From Acrocarpospora phusangensis (GTDB lineage Bacteria; Actinomycetota; Actinomycetes; Streptosporangiales; Streptosporangiaceae), in assembly GCF_016862995.1 (NCBI RefSeq), contig NZ_BOOA01000037.1, positions 1-64,000 of the forward strand: a DNA stretch of 64,000 bases, read 5' to 3'. Shown here piece by piece: positions 1-7,848 of the stretch (its first letter is position 1; the number at the start of each line of letters is the position of its first letter). Position numbers and translations under genes: made by a program. The notes below the pieces were generated by a model, which made no database searches, was not told where the DNA came from, and saw nothing but the letters and a program-made list of their open reading frames with translations.

Positions 1-2
1 CC

Positions 3-746
3 CGCCACGGCACCACCCTGGTCTGCGTCGGCGCGGGCGGCGTCCGCTCGTACGCCGGGATATTGCCTGCCCAGCTCACCACCGACTGGCTCGAACACCA
101 AGCCCGTGCCTGGGCCGACGAGATAGAGCGGTTCCAGGTGGCCAAACGAATGTACGAGTACCGCTTCGGCTCTTCCTCGGTCCCCGCCGCAACCTCACTG
201 GCCCAGCTGCGCGGTCTGGAGGGCCAGCGCATGAAAGCGTTGTACCGTCTGCTGGCCACCAAACACGGTATCGCCCGATTCCGGCGCAACTACGACCCTG
301 CCGCCTGGGACGACCAGGACCCCGTCAACCTGGCCCTCTCCGCGGCCAATGCCGCTCTGTACGGCGTCGTACACGCCGCCATATGCGCGCTGGGCTGCTC
401 ACCCGCCCTGGGCTTCATCCATGCCGGAACCCAGACCTCATTCGTGTACGACATTGCCGATCTTTACAAGGCGAAGGTCACTATCCCCCTCGCGTTCAAC
501 CTGGCCGGCTCCACCAACCCCGAACGTGAGGCTCGCATCCGGCTCCGCGAGGAATTCCGGCTGATCAAACTGATGCCCGGAATCGTCTCGGACATCCAGA
601 AGGTCCTCGCACCTGAAGCGGCGACACGAACACCTGCGCCACATACCGCCGACATCGTCCATCTCTGGGACCCCGACCTGGGCTCTCTACCCGCCGGAGT
701 CAACTACGGCGACAGCGCCCTCGGGGAGGCCGAGATCCCATGGTGA
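3..746 (+). CDS. cas1e: Cas1e, CRISPR integrase (5' end outside window)
   Basis: Subunit of the Cas1-Cas2 integrase that inserts new spacers at the leader-proximal repeat. The frame is open from the first bases of the window and reads through position 63 without a break (…VCVGAGGVRSYAG…), so the gene begins upstream; the TTG at 63 is only an internal codon. Type I-E hallmarks are visible: ARAWADEIERFQVAKRMY, the acidic residue in LRGLEGQRMKALY, and the FIHAGTQTSFVYDIADLYK segment carrying the metal-binding His and Asp residues. The C-terminus (HLWDPDLGSLPAG…) is the long tail seen in Cas1e. cas2e follows after 52 bp and the array is downstream, so the interference genes are expected to the left. 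Identity is near certain; only the N-terminus is unseen. Confidence 0.95.
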   Translation, partial: RHGTTLVCVGAGGVRSYAGILPAQLTTDWLEHQARAWADEIERFQVAKRMYEYRFGSSSVPAATSLAQLRGLEGQRMKALYRLLATKHGIARFRRNYDPAAWDDQDPVNLALSAANAALYGVVHAAICALGCSPALGFIHAGTQTSFVYDIADLYKAKVTIPLAFNLAGSTNPEREARIRLREEFRLIKLMPGIVSDIQKVLAPEAATRTPAPHTADIVHLWDPDLGSLPAGVNYGDSALGEAEIPW

Positions 747-798
747 CACTCTCTGGCTTCTCTACCTTGGGAAGCGAAGCCGACGCAGGAGCATCACC

Positions 799-1101
799 AT
801 GGCTTCAATGATCGTCATCTCCACGACCGCCGTCCCCGACCACGTCCGAGGCGCCCTGACTCGGTGGCTCATCGAGCCATCCCCTGGCCTGTACGTAGGC
901 ACTGTCTCCGCCCGCGTCCGAGATCAACTCTGGGCCGCCGTCACCGGCTGCGTCGCCGACGGCGCAGCCACCTGCCTCCATCCGGCTGACAACGAACAAG
1001 GCTTCATCATCCGCACCGCCGGCCAACGCCGCCGCCAGGTCACCGACTTCGACGGTTTACAACTTGTGCGCTTCCTCCCCGAACAGCCCTCCGAGACATG
1101 A
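799..1101 (+). CDS. cas2e: Cas2e, CRISPR adaptation protein
   Basis: Second subunit of the spacer integrase. The protein is 100 aa with the Cas2e opening MIVISTTAVPDHVRGALTRW and the GLYVGTVSARVRDQLW segment typical of type I-E rather than of classic Cas2. An AGGAG Shine-Dalgarno lies at 787-791 before the ATG at 799; an alternative ATG at 808 would give the canonical MIVIST start. It lies 52 bp after cas1e in the same direction and is the last cas gene before the leader and array, the standard I-E order. Function in adaptation is family knowledge; activity is inferred from an intact frame and intact neighbours. Confidence 0.93.
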   Translation: MASMIVISTTAVPDHVRGALTRWLIEPSPGLYVGTVSARVRDQLWAAVTGCVADGAATCLHPADNEQGFIIRTAGQRRRQVTDFDGLQLVRFLPEQPSET

Positions 1102-1336
1102 CCCTGCCCGGCGTCCTACAACACTTCCAAGCCAACCACCGACCCTATCCGCCCAGCTCAACCGATTTTCCAGCTCAGAAATCACGCTCCCCCACGTCCG
1201 TGGGGGTTGGGCGCTCTCGCTGGGCAATGTGCCGGAAGCCGACGCTCGCCGCGCCCATGACCGCTAGGGCGCATCACCGACAAAACCGGACATCCACATT
1301 TGCGCTGCTCAACTGAGTTTCCGCAGCTCAAGAAGT
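1102..1336 (+). promoter_or_regulatory. CRISPR leader region
   Basis: This 235-bp stretch between cas2e and the first full repeat carries no convincing gene. By position it is the leader that drives array transcription and directs integration. Its last ~20 bases (CAGCTCAAGAAGT before the first repeat) are echoed about 150 bp upstream at 1171-1183, directly before a repeat-like hairpin, so the leader seems to contain an older copy of its own end. Confidence 0.7.
1184..1213 (+). repeat. Degenerate CRISPR repeat inside the leader
   Basis: The sequence keeps the CGCTC start, an 8-bp perfect stem (CCCCCACG / CGTGGGGG, 1189-1196 and 1199-1206) and GGGGGT of the array repeat, with one inserted C and a changed 3' end (TTGGGCG instead of TGAACCG). 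The preceding CAGCTCAGAAATC resembles the CAGCTCAAGAAGTC before repeat 1. It stands alone: no further repeat follows at +61. Confidence 0.7.
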
Positions 1337-2768
1337 CCGCTCCCCACGCCCGTGGGGGTGAACCGCCCTCGTCGGGCGACGCGTCCTGTGTCGCCACCCG
1401 CTCCCCACGCCCGTGGGGGTGAACCGCAGACCGGCAACCCGCTGCTACCTGTCGTTCGCCGCTCCCCACGCCCGTGGGGGTGAACCGATGATCCCAATCT
1501 GCGGGGGTAAGGCCCCGCCCCGCTCCCCACGCCCGTGGGGGTGAACCGTCTTCCGGCATCATGCTGCCGAATTTGTAGTCCCGCTCCCCACGCCCGTGGG
1601 GGTGAACCGGTCAGCGTCCCGGCTGGTTGCGGCGTGGACCGCCGCTCCCCACGCCCGTGGGGGTGAACCGGCCGAGACGATCAACGGCGAGGTGGCGAGG
1701 GTCCGCTCCCCACGCCCGTGGGGGTGAACCGACCTCACAGAGGCAGAGAAGAGGAAAACATGACCGCTCCCCACGCCCGTGGGGGTGAACCGGAACTCCT
1801 CCAGGCCGAGATCACCGAAAACGGCCGCTCCCCACGCCCGTGGGGGTGAACCGGTCGTCGACGGCCTCCTCTTCGCTGGGCTGATCCGCTCCCCACGCCC
1901 GTGGGGGTGAACCGTTCGAAACCGAGAATGGTCCGGCCCCACTCCTCCGCTCCCCACGCCCGTGGGGGTGAACCGCGTTCGCTCACGAGGACGACCGGGT
2001 CGAACAACCGCTCCCCACGCCCGTGGGGGTGAACCGTTGAGGAACTGTTCCGCCAACTCCTCTAGTAGCCGCTCCCCACGCCCGTGGGGGTGAACCGTGT
2101 CCAGGGGTGAGGTAGTGCCTAGTGGATTGCCGCTCCCCACGCCCGTGGGGGTGAACCGGCAAGGGTGCGAACGTCATGCGCCGTGTTGGTCCGCTCCCCA
2201 CGCCCGTGGGGGTGAACCGGTTCTAGCGGCTAGGGTGAGGCCCGTCCAATGCCGCTCCCCACGCCCGTGGGGGTGAACCGCGAGACATTCAGCAGCCTCC
2301 CGCGATCACCAGCCGCTCCCCACGCCCGTGGGGGTGAACCGCCCGCCCCCGCGCCTTCCCCTCCCACCGACCTCCGCTCCCCACGCCCGTGGGGGTGAAC
2401 CGTCTTCTGGGATGCGCAGGGAGCGGTTGAAGCACCGCTCCCCACGCCCGTGGGGGTGAACCGAGGAGGCGGCGGCATGACGTCTACACGCCGCGCCGCT
2501 CCCCACGCCCGTGGGGGTGAACCGCAGTCCGGCGAGTACAAGCAGGCCAAGGCCGACCGCTCCCCACGCCCGTGGGGGTGAACCGGAGATCAGGATGCGC
2601 ACATGCGGCGCGGTCAACCGCTCCCCACGCCCGTGGGGGTGAACCGCGATGGCGCGAGGCCGTCAAGGGCGACCCGGACCGTTCCCCACGCCTGTGGGGG
2701 TGAACCGGGCCCAGCAGGAGGGCCGCCGCCACCTCACCGACCGCTCCCCATGCCCGTGGGGTGGACCG
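1337..2768 (+). CRISPR. Type I-E CRISPR array, 24 repeats
   Basis: Twenty-two identical 29-bp repeats beginning CCGCTCCCCACG and ending GGGGGTGAACCG start every 61 bp from 1337 to 2618, giving spacers of exactly 32 bp, the type I-E value. Repeat 23 (2679) has two substitutions (CCGTTC…, …GCCTGTGG). Repeat 24 (2741) has a substitution, a one-base deletion and a changed end, and follows a 33-bp spacer. The repeat has a strong internal hairpin (CCCCACG / CGTGGGG). Decay at the cas-distal end marks it as the old end, and the uniform repeats near cas2e indicate recent acquisition there. The frames that cross the array give repetitive GSPPRAWGA/RFTPTGVGSG peptides that are not proteins. Confidence 0.98.
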
Positions 2769-2801
2769 CGGACGTGTAGGTACTACATATCTTCGATCTC
2801 A

Positions 2802-2880
2802 CGCTTCCACTCCTTCGGGGAGCGAACCATCCTGCCTGCCGTTGGTGCTGCGGTGGTGGACCGCTCTCCGCACTCGTGGG
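2802..2880 (+). repeat. Two decayed CRISPR repeats beyond the array
   Basis: At 2802-2828 a sequence matches the array repeat at about two thirds of positions (CGCTTCCACTCC…GGGGAGCGAACC), and at 2861-2880 CCGCTCTCCGCACTCGTGGG matches its first two thirds. Both sit in the 61-bp register continued from repeat 24 at 2741 (expected 2802 and 2863). They look like fossil repeats of a formerly longer array. The next expected position falls in the exporter gene and shows nothing. Confidence 0.6.
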
Positions 2881-2904
2881 TAACGTACGCGGATGGCGTC
2901 GATG

Positions 2905-3537
2905 TTAGGTGTGGGTTTCTCCTGTTAGGGCTGCGGTGGTACCGAGGCCCAGATAGACGAGGCCGCTGCCAATGTCCAGACGGCGTCTGGCTGTGGGTGA
3001 GCGGCGAATGCGGCCGGCGATTGAGGCGGCCAGGAGAGCGTAGGTTCCGTCGCTGGCCATGCCGAGGATGATCCAGATTGCGCCCAGGAGGACAATCTGG
3101 GGGGCTATCGGGCCGGCGGCGGGGTCGGCGAAGTGGGGGAGGAAGGCCAGGAAGAAGATCGCTGTTTTGGGGTTGAGGACGTTGACGACGAAGCCTTCGC
3201 CGAATAGGCGGGAGTGGGAGGCGGCGGTCGGGTTGGTGGTTTCTGGATTTGCGTGGTTCATCAGTTTGCGGATGCCCAGCCAGAGCAGGTAGGCAGCGCC
3301 GAGGTATTTGACGATGAGGAACGCTGTCGAGGAGGTGGCCAGGATGGCGCTGAGGCCCAGGGCGGCGGCGACCACGTGCACGATCGAGCCGGCGTGCACC
3401 CCCAGCACCGACACAAGCCCCGCGGTACGGCCCTGCGCGACGCTCCTCGTCACGATGTAGACGACGGCGGGCCCTGGCACTACGAGCAGCGCCAGCGTGG
3501 CCACGGTGAAAACGGCGAGAGCGGTGATGTCCGGCAT
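2905..3537 (-). CDS. LysE/RhtB-family amino-acid exporter
   Basis: Integral membrane efflux protein of 210 aa, the usual length for RhtB/LysE translocators, predicted to export amino acids or related small metabolites. Six hydrophobic segments can be seen. The N-terminal VVPGPAVVYIVTRS is the family's GPxxxxV signature in the first membrane segment, and NPKTAIFFLAFLPHF is the conserved NPK/FFLxFLPQF motif in the middle. The substrate cannot be read from sequence. The gene points towards the CRISPR array and is divergent from the PLP dehydratase across about 200 bp. Family assignment is strong. Confidence 0.9.
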   Translation of the reverse strand: MPDITALAVFTVATLALLVVPGPAVVYIVTRSVAQGRTAGLVSVLGVHAGSIVHVVAAALGLSAILATSSTAFLIVKYLGAAYLLWLGIRKLMNHANPETTNPTAASHSRLFGEGFVVNVLNPKTAIFFLAFLPHFADPAAGPIAPQIVLLGAIWIILGMASDGTYALLAASIAGRIRRSPTARRRLDIGSGLVYLGLGTTAALTGETHT

Positions 3538-3734
3538 GGCTCCAGACGATACGAATACAACGCCTGGCGGGCATCTGGTTTATCGGCGGCGCTGACGTGG
3601 GCCTGTTCACGGGGGCGCACTACGCGTGTCCGCTGCGGCCAGTCGAGTCGATGGCGCCGGGAAGCGGTGAGGAGGGCTTCCGTCAGGTCTGAGAGCTGTT
3701 GCCGGGGGAGGGGTGGGAGAGTCAGGGTGGGTCC

Positions 3735-4673
3735 ATGACGGAAATGCGAGACGTGCTCAGGGCGCGGCAGGTGCTGGCGGGGTATCTGCCGGAGACGCCG
3801 ATGTGGTCCTATCCCGTGCTGAACGCGGTCGTCGGGGCCGAGGTACACGTCAAGCACGAGAACGTGCAGCCCACGGGGGCGTTCAAGGTCCGGGGCGGGA
3901 TCACGCTGCTGGCCGGGATGGCCGGTCGGGATCGCGGGGTGGTGGCGTACTCGACGGGGAACCACGCGCAGTCGGTGGCCTACGCGGCGCGGGTGTTCGG
4001 GGCGCCGTGTTCGATCGTGATGCCGGAGAACCCGAATCCGGCCAAGGTCGCGGCCGTGGAGGCGCTCGGGGCGAGCGTGGTCGTGGCCGGGGCCACGATG
4101 GTCGAGGCCGGGGAGCACGCGCGGGCCCTCGCCGGGCGGGAAGGGCGGCGGCTGGTGACCCCGGCGGACGACCCGGAGATCATCGCGGGCGTCGGCACGC
4201 TCTACTACGAGATGGTGACCCGGCAGCCCGATCTGGACGCCGTCATCGTGCCGGTGGGCAGCGGGACGGGCGCCGCGGCGGCCTGCGTGGTCACCCAGGC
4301 GCTGGCCCCGCAGTGCCGGGTGATCGCGGTGCAGTCCGCGCAGGCCCCGGCCGCCCACGACTCCTGGCGGCTGGGAGAGCTCGTCCGGCGGCCCATGAAG
4401 ACGACGGTGGACGGGCTGGCCACCGGATCGGCGTTCGCGCTGCCGCAGGGCATCATGCGCGATGGTCTGAGCGATTTCGTCCTGGTCTCCGATGACGACT
4501 GCCGCGCCGCGCAGCGTGTGCTCGCCCGCGACGCGCACACCCTCGCCGAGGGCGCGGGCGCCGCGGCCCTGGCCGTGCTGCTGGCCCGACCGGCCGAGTT
4601 CGCGGGCAAGAAGGTGGCCATCGTCTGCAGCGGCGGCAACGCGGGACCGGCGGAACTCGCCCAGCTGGCCTGA
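3735..4673 (+). CDS. PLP-dependent serine/threonine dehydratase family enzyme
   Basis: Fold-type II PLP enzyme of 312 aa, predicted to deaminate a hydroxy amino acid such as threonine or serine to a 2-oxo acid plus ammonia in the cytosol. The Schiff-base lysine lies in PTGAFKVRGG, the substrate loop is STGNHAQSVAYAAR, and the phosphate-binding glycine loop is GSGTGAAAA; the C-terminal SGGNAGP is the ring-nitrogen serine region. There is no ACT domain, so it is a catabolic or stand-alone type rather than an allosteric biosynthetic IlvA. The chosen ATG gives the usual start; the frame also opens 36 bp earlier. Hydroxyectoine-type dehydratases (EutB) share these motifs, so the exact substrate is open. 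Confidence 0.85.
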   Translation: MTEMRDVLRARQVLAGYLPETPMWSYPVLNAVVGAEVHVKHENVQPTGAFKVRGGITLLAGMAGRDRGVVAYSTGNHAQSVAYAARVFGAPCSIVMPENPNPAKVAAVEALGASVVVAGATMVEAGEHARALAGREGRRLVTPADDPEIIAGVGTLYYEMVTRQPDLDAVIVPVGSGTGAAAACVVTQALAPQCRVIAVQSAQAPAAHDSWRLGELVRRPMKTTVDGLATGSAFALPQGIMRDGLSDFVLVSDDDCRAAQRVLARDAHTLAEGAGAAALAVLLARPAEFAGKKVAIVCSGGNAGPAELAQLA

Positions 4674-4714
4674 GCGGGTCTTGAGCCCGGGGTCCGAAGT
4701 GTCCTAAGCTCGAG

Positions 4715-4730
4715 TAGCCAAATTTGGCTA
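4715..4730. promoter_or_regulatory. Perfect 16-bp palindrome, likely PadR operator
   Basis: TAGCCAAATTTGGCTA is identical to its reverse complement and lies 21 bp before the VOC gene start, where a promoter would be expected. The downstream partner gene encodes a PadR repressor, and PadR proteins commonly regulate their own operon, so this is the best candidate operator. The A/T core stands out in GC-rich surroundings. Confidence 0.65.
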
Positions 4731-4751
4731 GTGGAGTGGATTGGGGGAAGG

Positions 4752-5471
4752 ATGGCCGGCGAGAGAACAGTGCCGCTGCTGCCGTGCGGCTCGATCGACG
4801 AGATCGCCGAGTTCTACGAGATGCTGGGGTTCAGCCGGATCTACTACCAGGTCCGGCCGAATCCGTACGTGTCGTTGCGGCGGGAGGATCTTCAGCTGGA
4901 CTTCTTCGGCATGCCGGGCTTCAAGGCGGAGGACTCCTACGGGACTTGCCTGGTCCTGGTGCCCGACACGGGGAAGTTGTTCGACGCGTTCGCGGAGGGG
5001 ATGCGCGCGGTTCACGGCAAGCTGCTGGTGTCCGGGATTCCGCGGATGACCCGGCCCCGGAAGCGGAAGAACGCCGACAACCTGTCCGGGTTCGCCGTGA
5101 TCGACCCGGGCGGGAACTGGATCAGGATCTTCGCCGACAAGGCCGGCACCGCGGAACCGGAACCGGCTCCGAGCAAGCTCGCCGCGTCTCTGAGCAGTGC
5201 CGTGGTCATGGGTGACTCCCACGGCAGCGACGATCAGGCCGCCCGGATCCTGGACAACGCGCTGCGGCGGGACGAGGCCGGCGCGGCACCGGCCGACCTG
5301 CTGGCGGCCCTGGCTTACCGGGCCGAACTCGCGGCGCGGTCCGACGACCCCGAAGGCGTCCGCGCCTTCCTCGCCCGGGCCGAGCGGGTTCCCCTCACCG
5401 ACGCCGAACGGGAGACCCTGGCCGACGTCCTCGCCAGCCTCCGCGACCTCGCGGCCACCCTGCGGGTCTGA
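4752..5471 (+). CDS. VOC (glyoxalase/bleomycin-resistance fold) protein with C-terminal helical extension
   Basis: The first ~140 residues form a vicinal-oxygen-chelate domain (GSIDEIAEFYEMLGF…LQLDFFGMPG…FAVIDPGGNWIRIF), the fold of glyoxalases, bleomycin-binding proteins and ring-cleaving dioxygenases. The last ~95 residues are an alanine- and arginine-rich helical tail (DDQAARILDNALRRDEAG…), longer than usual for single-domain VOC proteins. A GGGGGAAGG ribosome site before the ATG at 4752 favours this start over the in-frame one at 4731. Four bases separate it from the PadR gene, so the two form an operon behind the palindrome at 4715. Metal and substrate are unknown; a drug-binding or detoxifying role is inference from the pairing. 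Confidence 0.8.
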   Translation: MAGERTVPLLPCGSIDEIAEFYEMLGFSRIYYQVRPNPYVSLRREDLQLDFFGMPGFKAEDSYGTCLVLVPDTGKLFDAFAEGMRAVHGKLLVSGIPRMTRPRKRKNADNLSGFAVIDPGGNWIRIFADKAGTAEPEPAPSKLAASLSSAVVMGDSHGSDDQAARILDNALRRDEAGAAPADLLAALAYRAELAARSDDPEGVRAFLARAERVPLTDAERETLADVLASLRDLAATLRV

Positions 5472-5474
5472 GTC

Positions 5475-6038
5475 ATGTCTGTGGTTCGGCTGTTGGTGCT
5501 CGGCGCGGTACGGCGGCGTGGCCGTGCCCATGGCTATTTGGTACGAGCCGACCTGGAGGCCTGGGGGGCGCATGAGTGGTCCAACGCCACCTCTGGCTCG
5601 GTTTACCACGCGCTCAAATCCATGACCGAGCAGGGACTGCTTCTCGCGCACGAGAGCACCCCGAGCGAAGCGGGCGGTCCGCCGCGGTTGGAATACGAGA
5701 TCACCGCCGAAGGTGACGAGGCCTACTTCAGGTTGCTCAGGAAGGCGCTGTCGAGCCGCGACCCCAGCTTGGACCAGCTCGCGGCGGCCGTCGGCCTTAT
5801 CGATGACCTGCCTCGCGCCGAAGCCGTCGACCTGCTCCGCCGGCGCGCGAAGGCGATGGACCAATGGCGCGACAGCATCACCAGCCACCTCCCGCCGGAC
5901 GCCGACCTGGAGACGTGGGGTCCGGTCGGCGCTGTCATCGGTCTCTGGCTGCACACCGCCGACAGCCGTACCGCCTGGACGCACCAGCTCATCCGCCGCC
6001 TCGAACAGGGCGCATTCCGGATGGCCGGGGACACCTGA
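5475..6038 (+). CDS. PadR-family transcriptional regulator
   Basis: Winged-helix repressor of 187 aa. The N-terminal half carries the PadR pattern: LLVLGAVRRRGRAHGYLV, then WSNATSGSVYHALKSMTEQGLL (recognition helix) and RLEYEITAEGDEAYFRLL (wing and last helix). The C-terminal half (AEAVDLLRRRAKAMDQWRDS…) fits the helical effector/dimerisation domain of PadR subfamily s1. It follows the VOC gene by 3 bp and probably controls that gene through the palindrome at 4715-4730. Its stop lies one base from the convergent stop of the VWA gene. Confidence 0.9.
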   Translation: MSVVRLLVLGAVRRRGRAHGYLVRADLEAWGAHEWSNATSGSVYHALKSMTEQGLLLAHESTPSEAGGPPRLEYEITAEGDEAYFRLLRKALSSRDPSLDQLAAAVGLIDDLPRAEAVDLLRRRAKAMDQWRDSITSHLPPDADLETWGPVGAVIGLWLHTADSRTAWTHQLIRRLEQGAFRMAGDT

Positions 6039-6039
6039 C

Positions 6040-7779
6040 TCAGAAGTTGGAGATGACCGCCGTGAAGACCTGGTCGATGCTGCCGGACTCGCGGGAGTCG
6101 TAGGCCGCGGCGTTGGTGGATTCGGAGATCTGGCGGAGGACGTTCAGGTCGGCGTCCTCGCCGTACGCGATGGTGAACATGCGGACGGTTTCCTGGCCCT
6201 GCTCCTTGCGCAGGCCGGGGAGGAGGTCTTCGAGGGCGATGGACGCCTGGTCCTCGTTCCTGCCGTCGGTGAGGAAGACCACGGCGTTGATCGCGCCGGT
6301 GTTCTTGCGGGTGAGGACGTGATGGTAGGAGGCGAGGGCGGTGTCGTACAGGCCGGTGCCGCCGTTGGGGATGAGGCCCTTGATGCGGGTTCTGAGGGCG
6401 GCGCCGGTGTCGCGCTTCATGGGGACGAGTTCGCGGTAGTCGCGGGAGCCCTGTTGCTCGGTGGAGAAGATCCAGAGGCCGACGCGGTCGTTGGGGCCGA
6501 ACTGGGGGAGCGCGTTCACGGCGGCCTGTTTGGCCAGGTCGAGTTTGGTCTTCCCGGTGCCGGCGACCTCGGCGGACATGGATCCGGACACGTCCATGAC
6601 CATGAGCACGTTGGCGGGTTTGCGTAAGGTGGCCCAGCTCTTCAGAATCTGGTCGAGTACGGCGGGTAAAGGCACATTCAGCCGAGTCCTGGGTTGCTTC
6701 GGATCCAGCCCATTGGCCGCTGTGATCAGCTTCCCCGGCTTCCCCTGATAGGACCGGAACGCATAAGAAGCGAACTGCGCCTGCTGCCCCTCCTCATGCA
6801 GATATTTCAGGAATTCGGCCGCCGCCGCGCGTTTGGCCTCATCGGCCCACGACAACACTGCGTACGGATTGTCGGAGAAGAGCGTGCCCTCCTTCGGATA
6901 GATCGCCACCAGCGGAACCCGCGGCTTCCGATGGTCCCCCAAGGTCTTCGGATCCCCCGTCGGATTCCCCTGGTTGTAGTCCCAGACCGACTTCTCCTCC
7001 ACCGTCACCGCGGATATGTACGACATAGCCGCCCCCGCGTCGTCCGCCCGCTGCAGATTCGACAGGAACGTCAGCGTCGTATCCCCGTAATGCACGATCG
7101 ACCGCTCGACCCCCCGGACGAACTCCCGCGTCTTCGCGTCGCTCACATTCGCCTTCACCAGGTCCCCCGACAACCCGGTGGCCGCGAAATACGCCCCGAC
7201 CGTGGCGTTCAACCCCGACGTGGAGAAGTTCGGATTCGTCTTGCCGAGCCGGAACGCCCCCCATTCCGGATGGCCGTACCTGGCCCAGCCCTCCGGATCG
7301 GACCCGAGTTCCAGGATGTCCGACCAGCCCAGTTTCTTCTTCGGCCATCCCATCGCCGCCGCCATCGGCTTCGGCATGGCGATCACCAGCGGCGTGCTCG
7401 CGATGGACGGGTTGTCGGCCCCCACCGGCCCGTCCCCCTTGACCCGCTGCCGCAGCAGCGTGATCCACCCGGAGGCGGCCGGTGTCCACACATCGGGCCG
7501 GGGCCCGTCCACCCGCTCGTCCCATCCCCGCGCGAGCGCCTGCATCACCGCGCCGGACGCCTGCGCCCGCACCTCGATCTGGGCGCAGCGCCCGCGATAC
7601 CCGGCGGCGATCTGCCGCAGCAGCTCCGCCTTCTCGCTCGACGCCGCCACCGTCAGCTTGACCGGCCCGCAGGCCCCGTACACGGTACGGAACACCACCA
7701 CGACCGCGCCCACGAGAATGACCGCCACGATGACCGGAGCGAATCCGCGCCGCCGCCGCTGGGACAACTGCTGGGACAA
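6040..7779 (-). CDS. Membrane-anchored solute-binding plus von Willebrand A domain protein
   Basis: A 579-aa surface protein. An Arg-rich N-terminus and one hydrophobic segment (residues ~12-32, GFAPVIVAVILVGAVVVVF) act as signal anchor. Residues ~40-370 resemble bacterial extracellular solute-binding proteins (KLTVAASSEKAELLRQIAAGY…, DVWTPAASGWITLL, PLVAIYPKEGTLFSDNPYAVL). Residues ~390-579 form a VWA domain with an intact MIDAS: DVSGSM near residue 396, the T of NGGTGLYD and the D of VVFLTDGRNED. The combination occurs in actinobacterial proteins of unknown role; metal-dependent protein binding at the envelope is inferred. A 12-bp inverted repeat lies 9 bp upstream of the start. No transporter gene is adjacent. 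Confidence 0.85.
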   Translation of the reverse strand: MSQQLSQRRRRGFAPVIVAVILVGAVVVVFRTVYGACGPVKLTVAASSEKAELLRQIAAGYRGRCAQIEVRAQASGAVMQALARGWDERVDGPRPDVWTPAASGWITLLRQRVKGDGPVGADNPSIASTPLVIAMPKPMAAAMGWPKKKLGWSDILELGSDPEGWARYGHPEWGAFRLGKTNPNFSTSGLNATVGAYFAATGLSGDLVKANVSDAKTREFVRGVERSIVHYGDTTLTFLSNLQRADDAGAAMSYISAVTVEEKSVWDYNQGNPTGDPKTLGDHRKPRVPLVAIYPKEGTLFSDNPYAVLSWADEAKRAAAAEFLKYLHEEGQQAQFASYAFRSYQGKPGKLITAANGLDPKQPRTRLNVPLPAVLDQILKSWATLRKPANVLMVMDVSGSMSAEVAGTGKTKLDLAKQAAVNALPQFGPNDRVGLWIFSTEQQGSRDYRELVPMKRDTGAALRTRIKGLIPNGGTGLYDTALASYHHVLTRKNTGAINAVVFLTDGRNEDQASIALEDLLPGLRKEQGQETVRMFTIAYGEDADLNVLRQISESTNAAAYDSRESGSIDQVFTAVISNF

Positions 7780-7788
7780 CAGGCCTCC

Positions 7789-7820
7789 CGGAAATCTCAG
7801 CCTTGCCTCTGAGATTTCCG
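7789..7820. promoter_or_regulatory. 12-bp perfect inverted repeat between dipeptidase and VWA genes
   Basis: CGGAAATCTCAG (7789-7800) and CTGAGATTTCCG (7809-7820) flank an 8-base loop. No T-run follows on either strand. On the minus strand it lies after the dipeptidase stop and just before the VWA start, so it could be a factor-independent terminator lacking a U-tract, a protein operator, or a 5'-UTR hairpin. Confidence 0.55.
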
Positions 7821-7848
7821 ACGAATGGCGACCCGTGTTAGTTGCAGA

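Noticed and set aside
1366-2678. Search by eye for spacers matching the window itself
   Set aside because: No self-match was noticed, but a proper search against the whole genome and phage data is needed, so nothing is claimed.
1182-2732. Several minus-strand frames with GSPPRAWGA/RFTPTGVGSG repeats across 1182-2732
   Set aside because: They are translations of the CRISPR repeats; the 61-bp period shifts the frame by one base per unit, which produces the cycling peptide.
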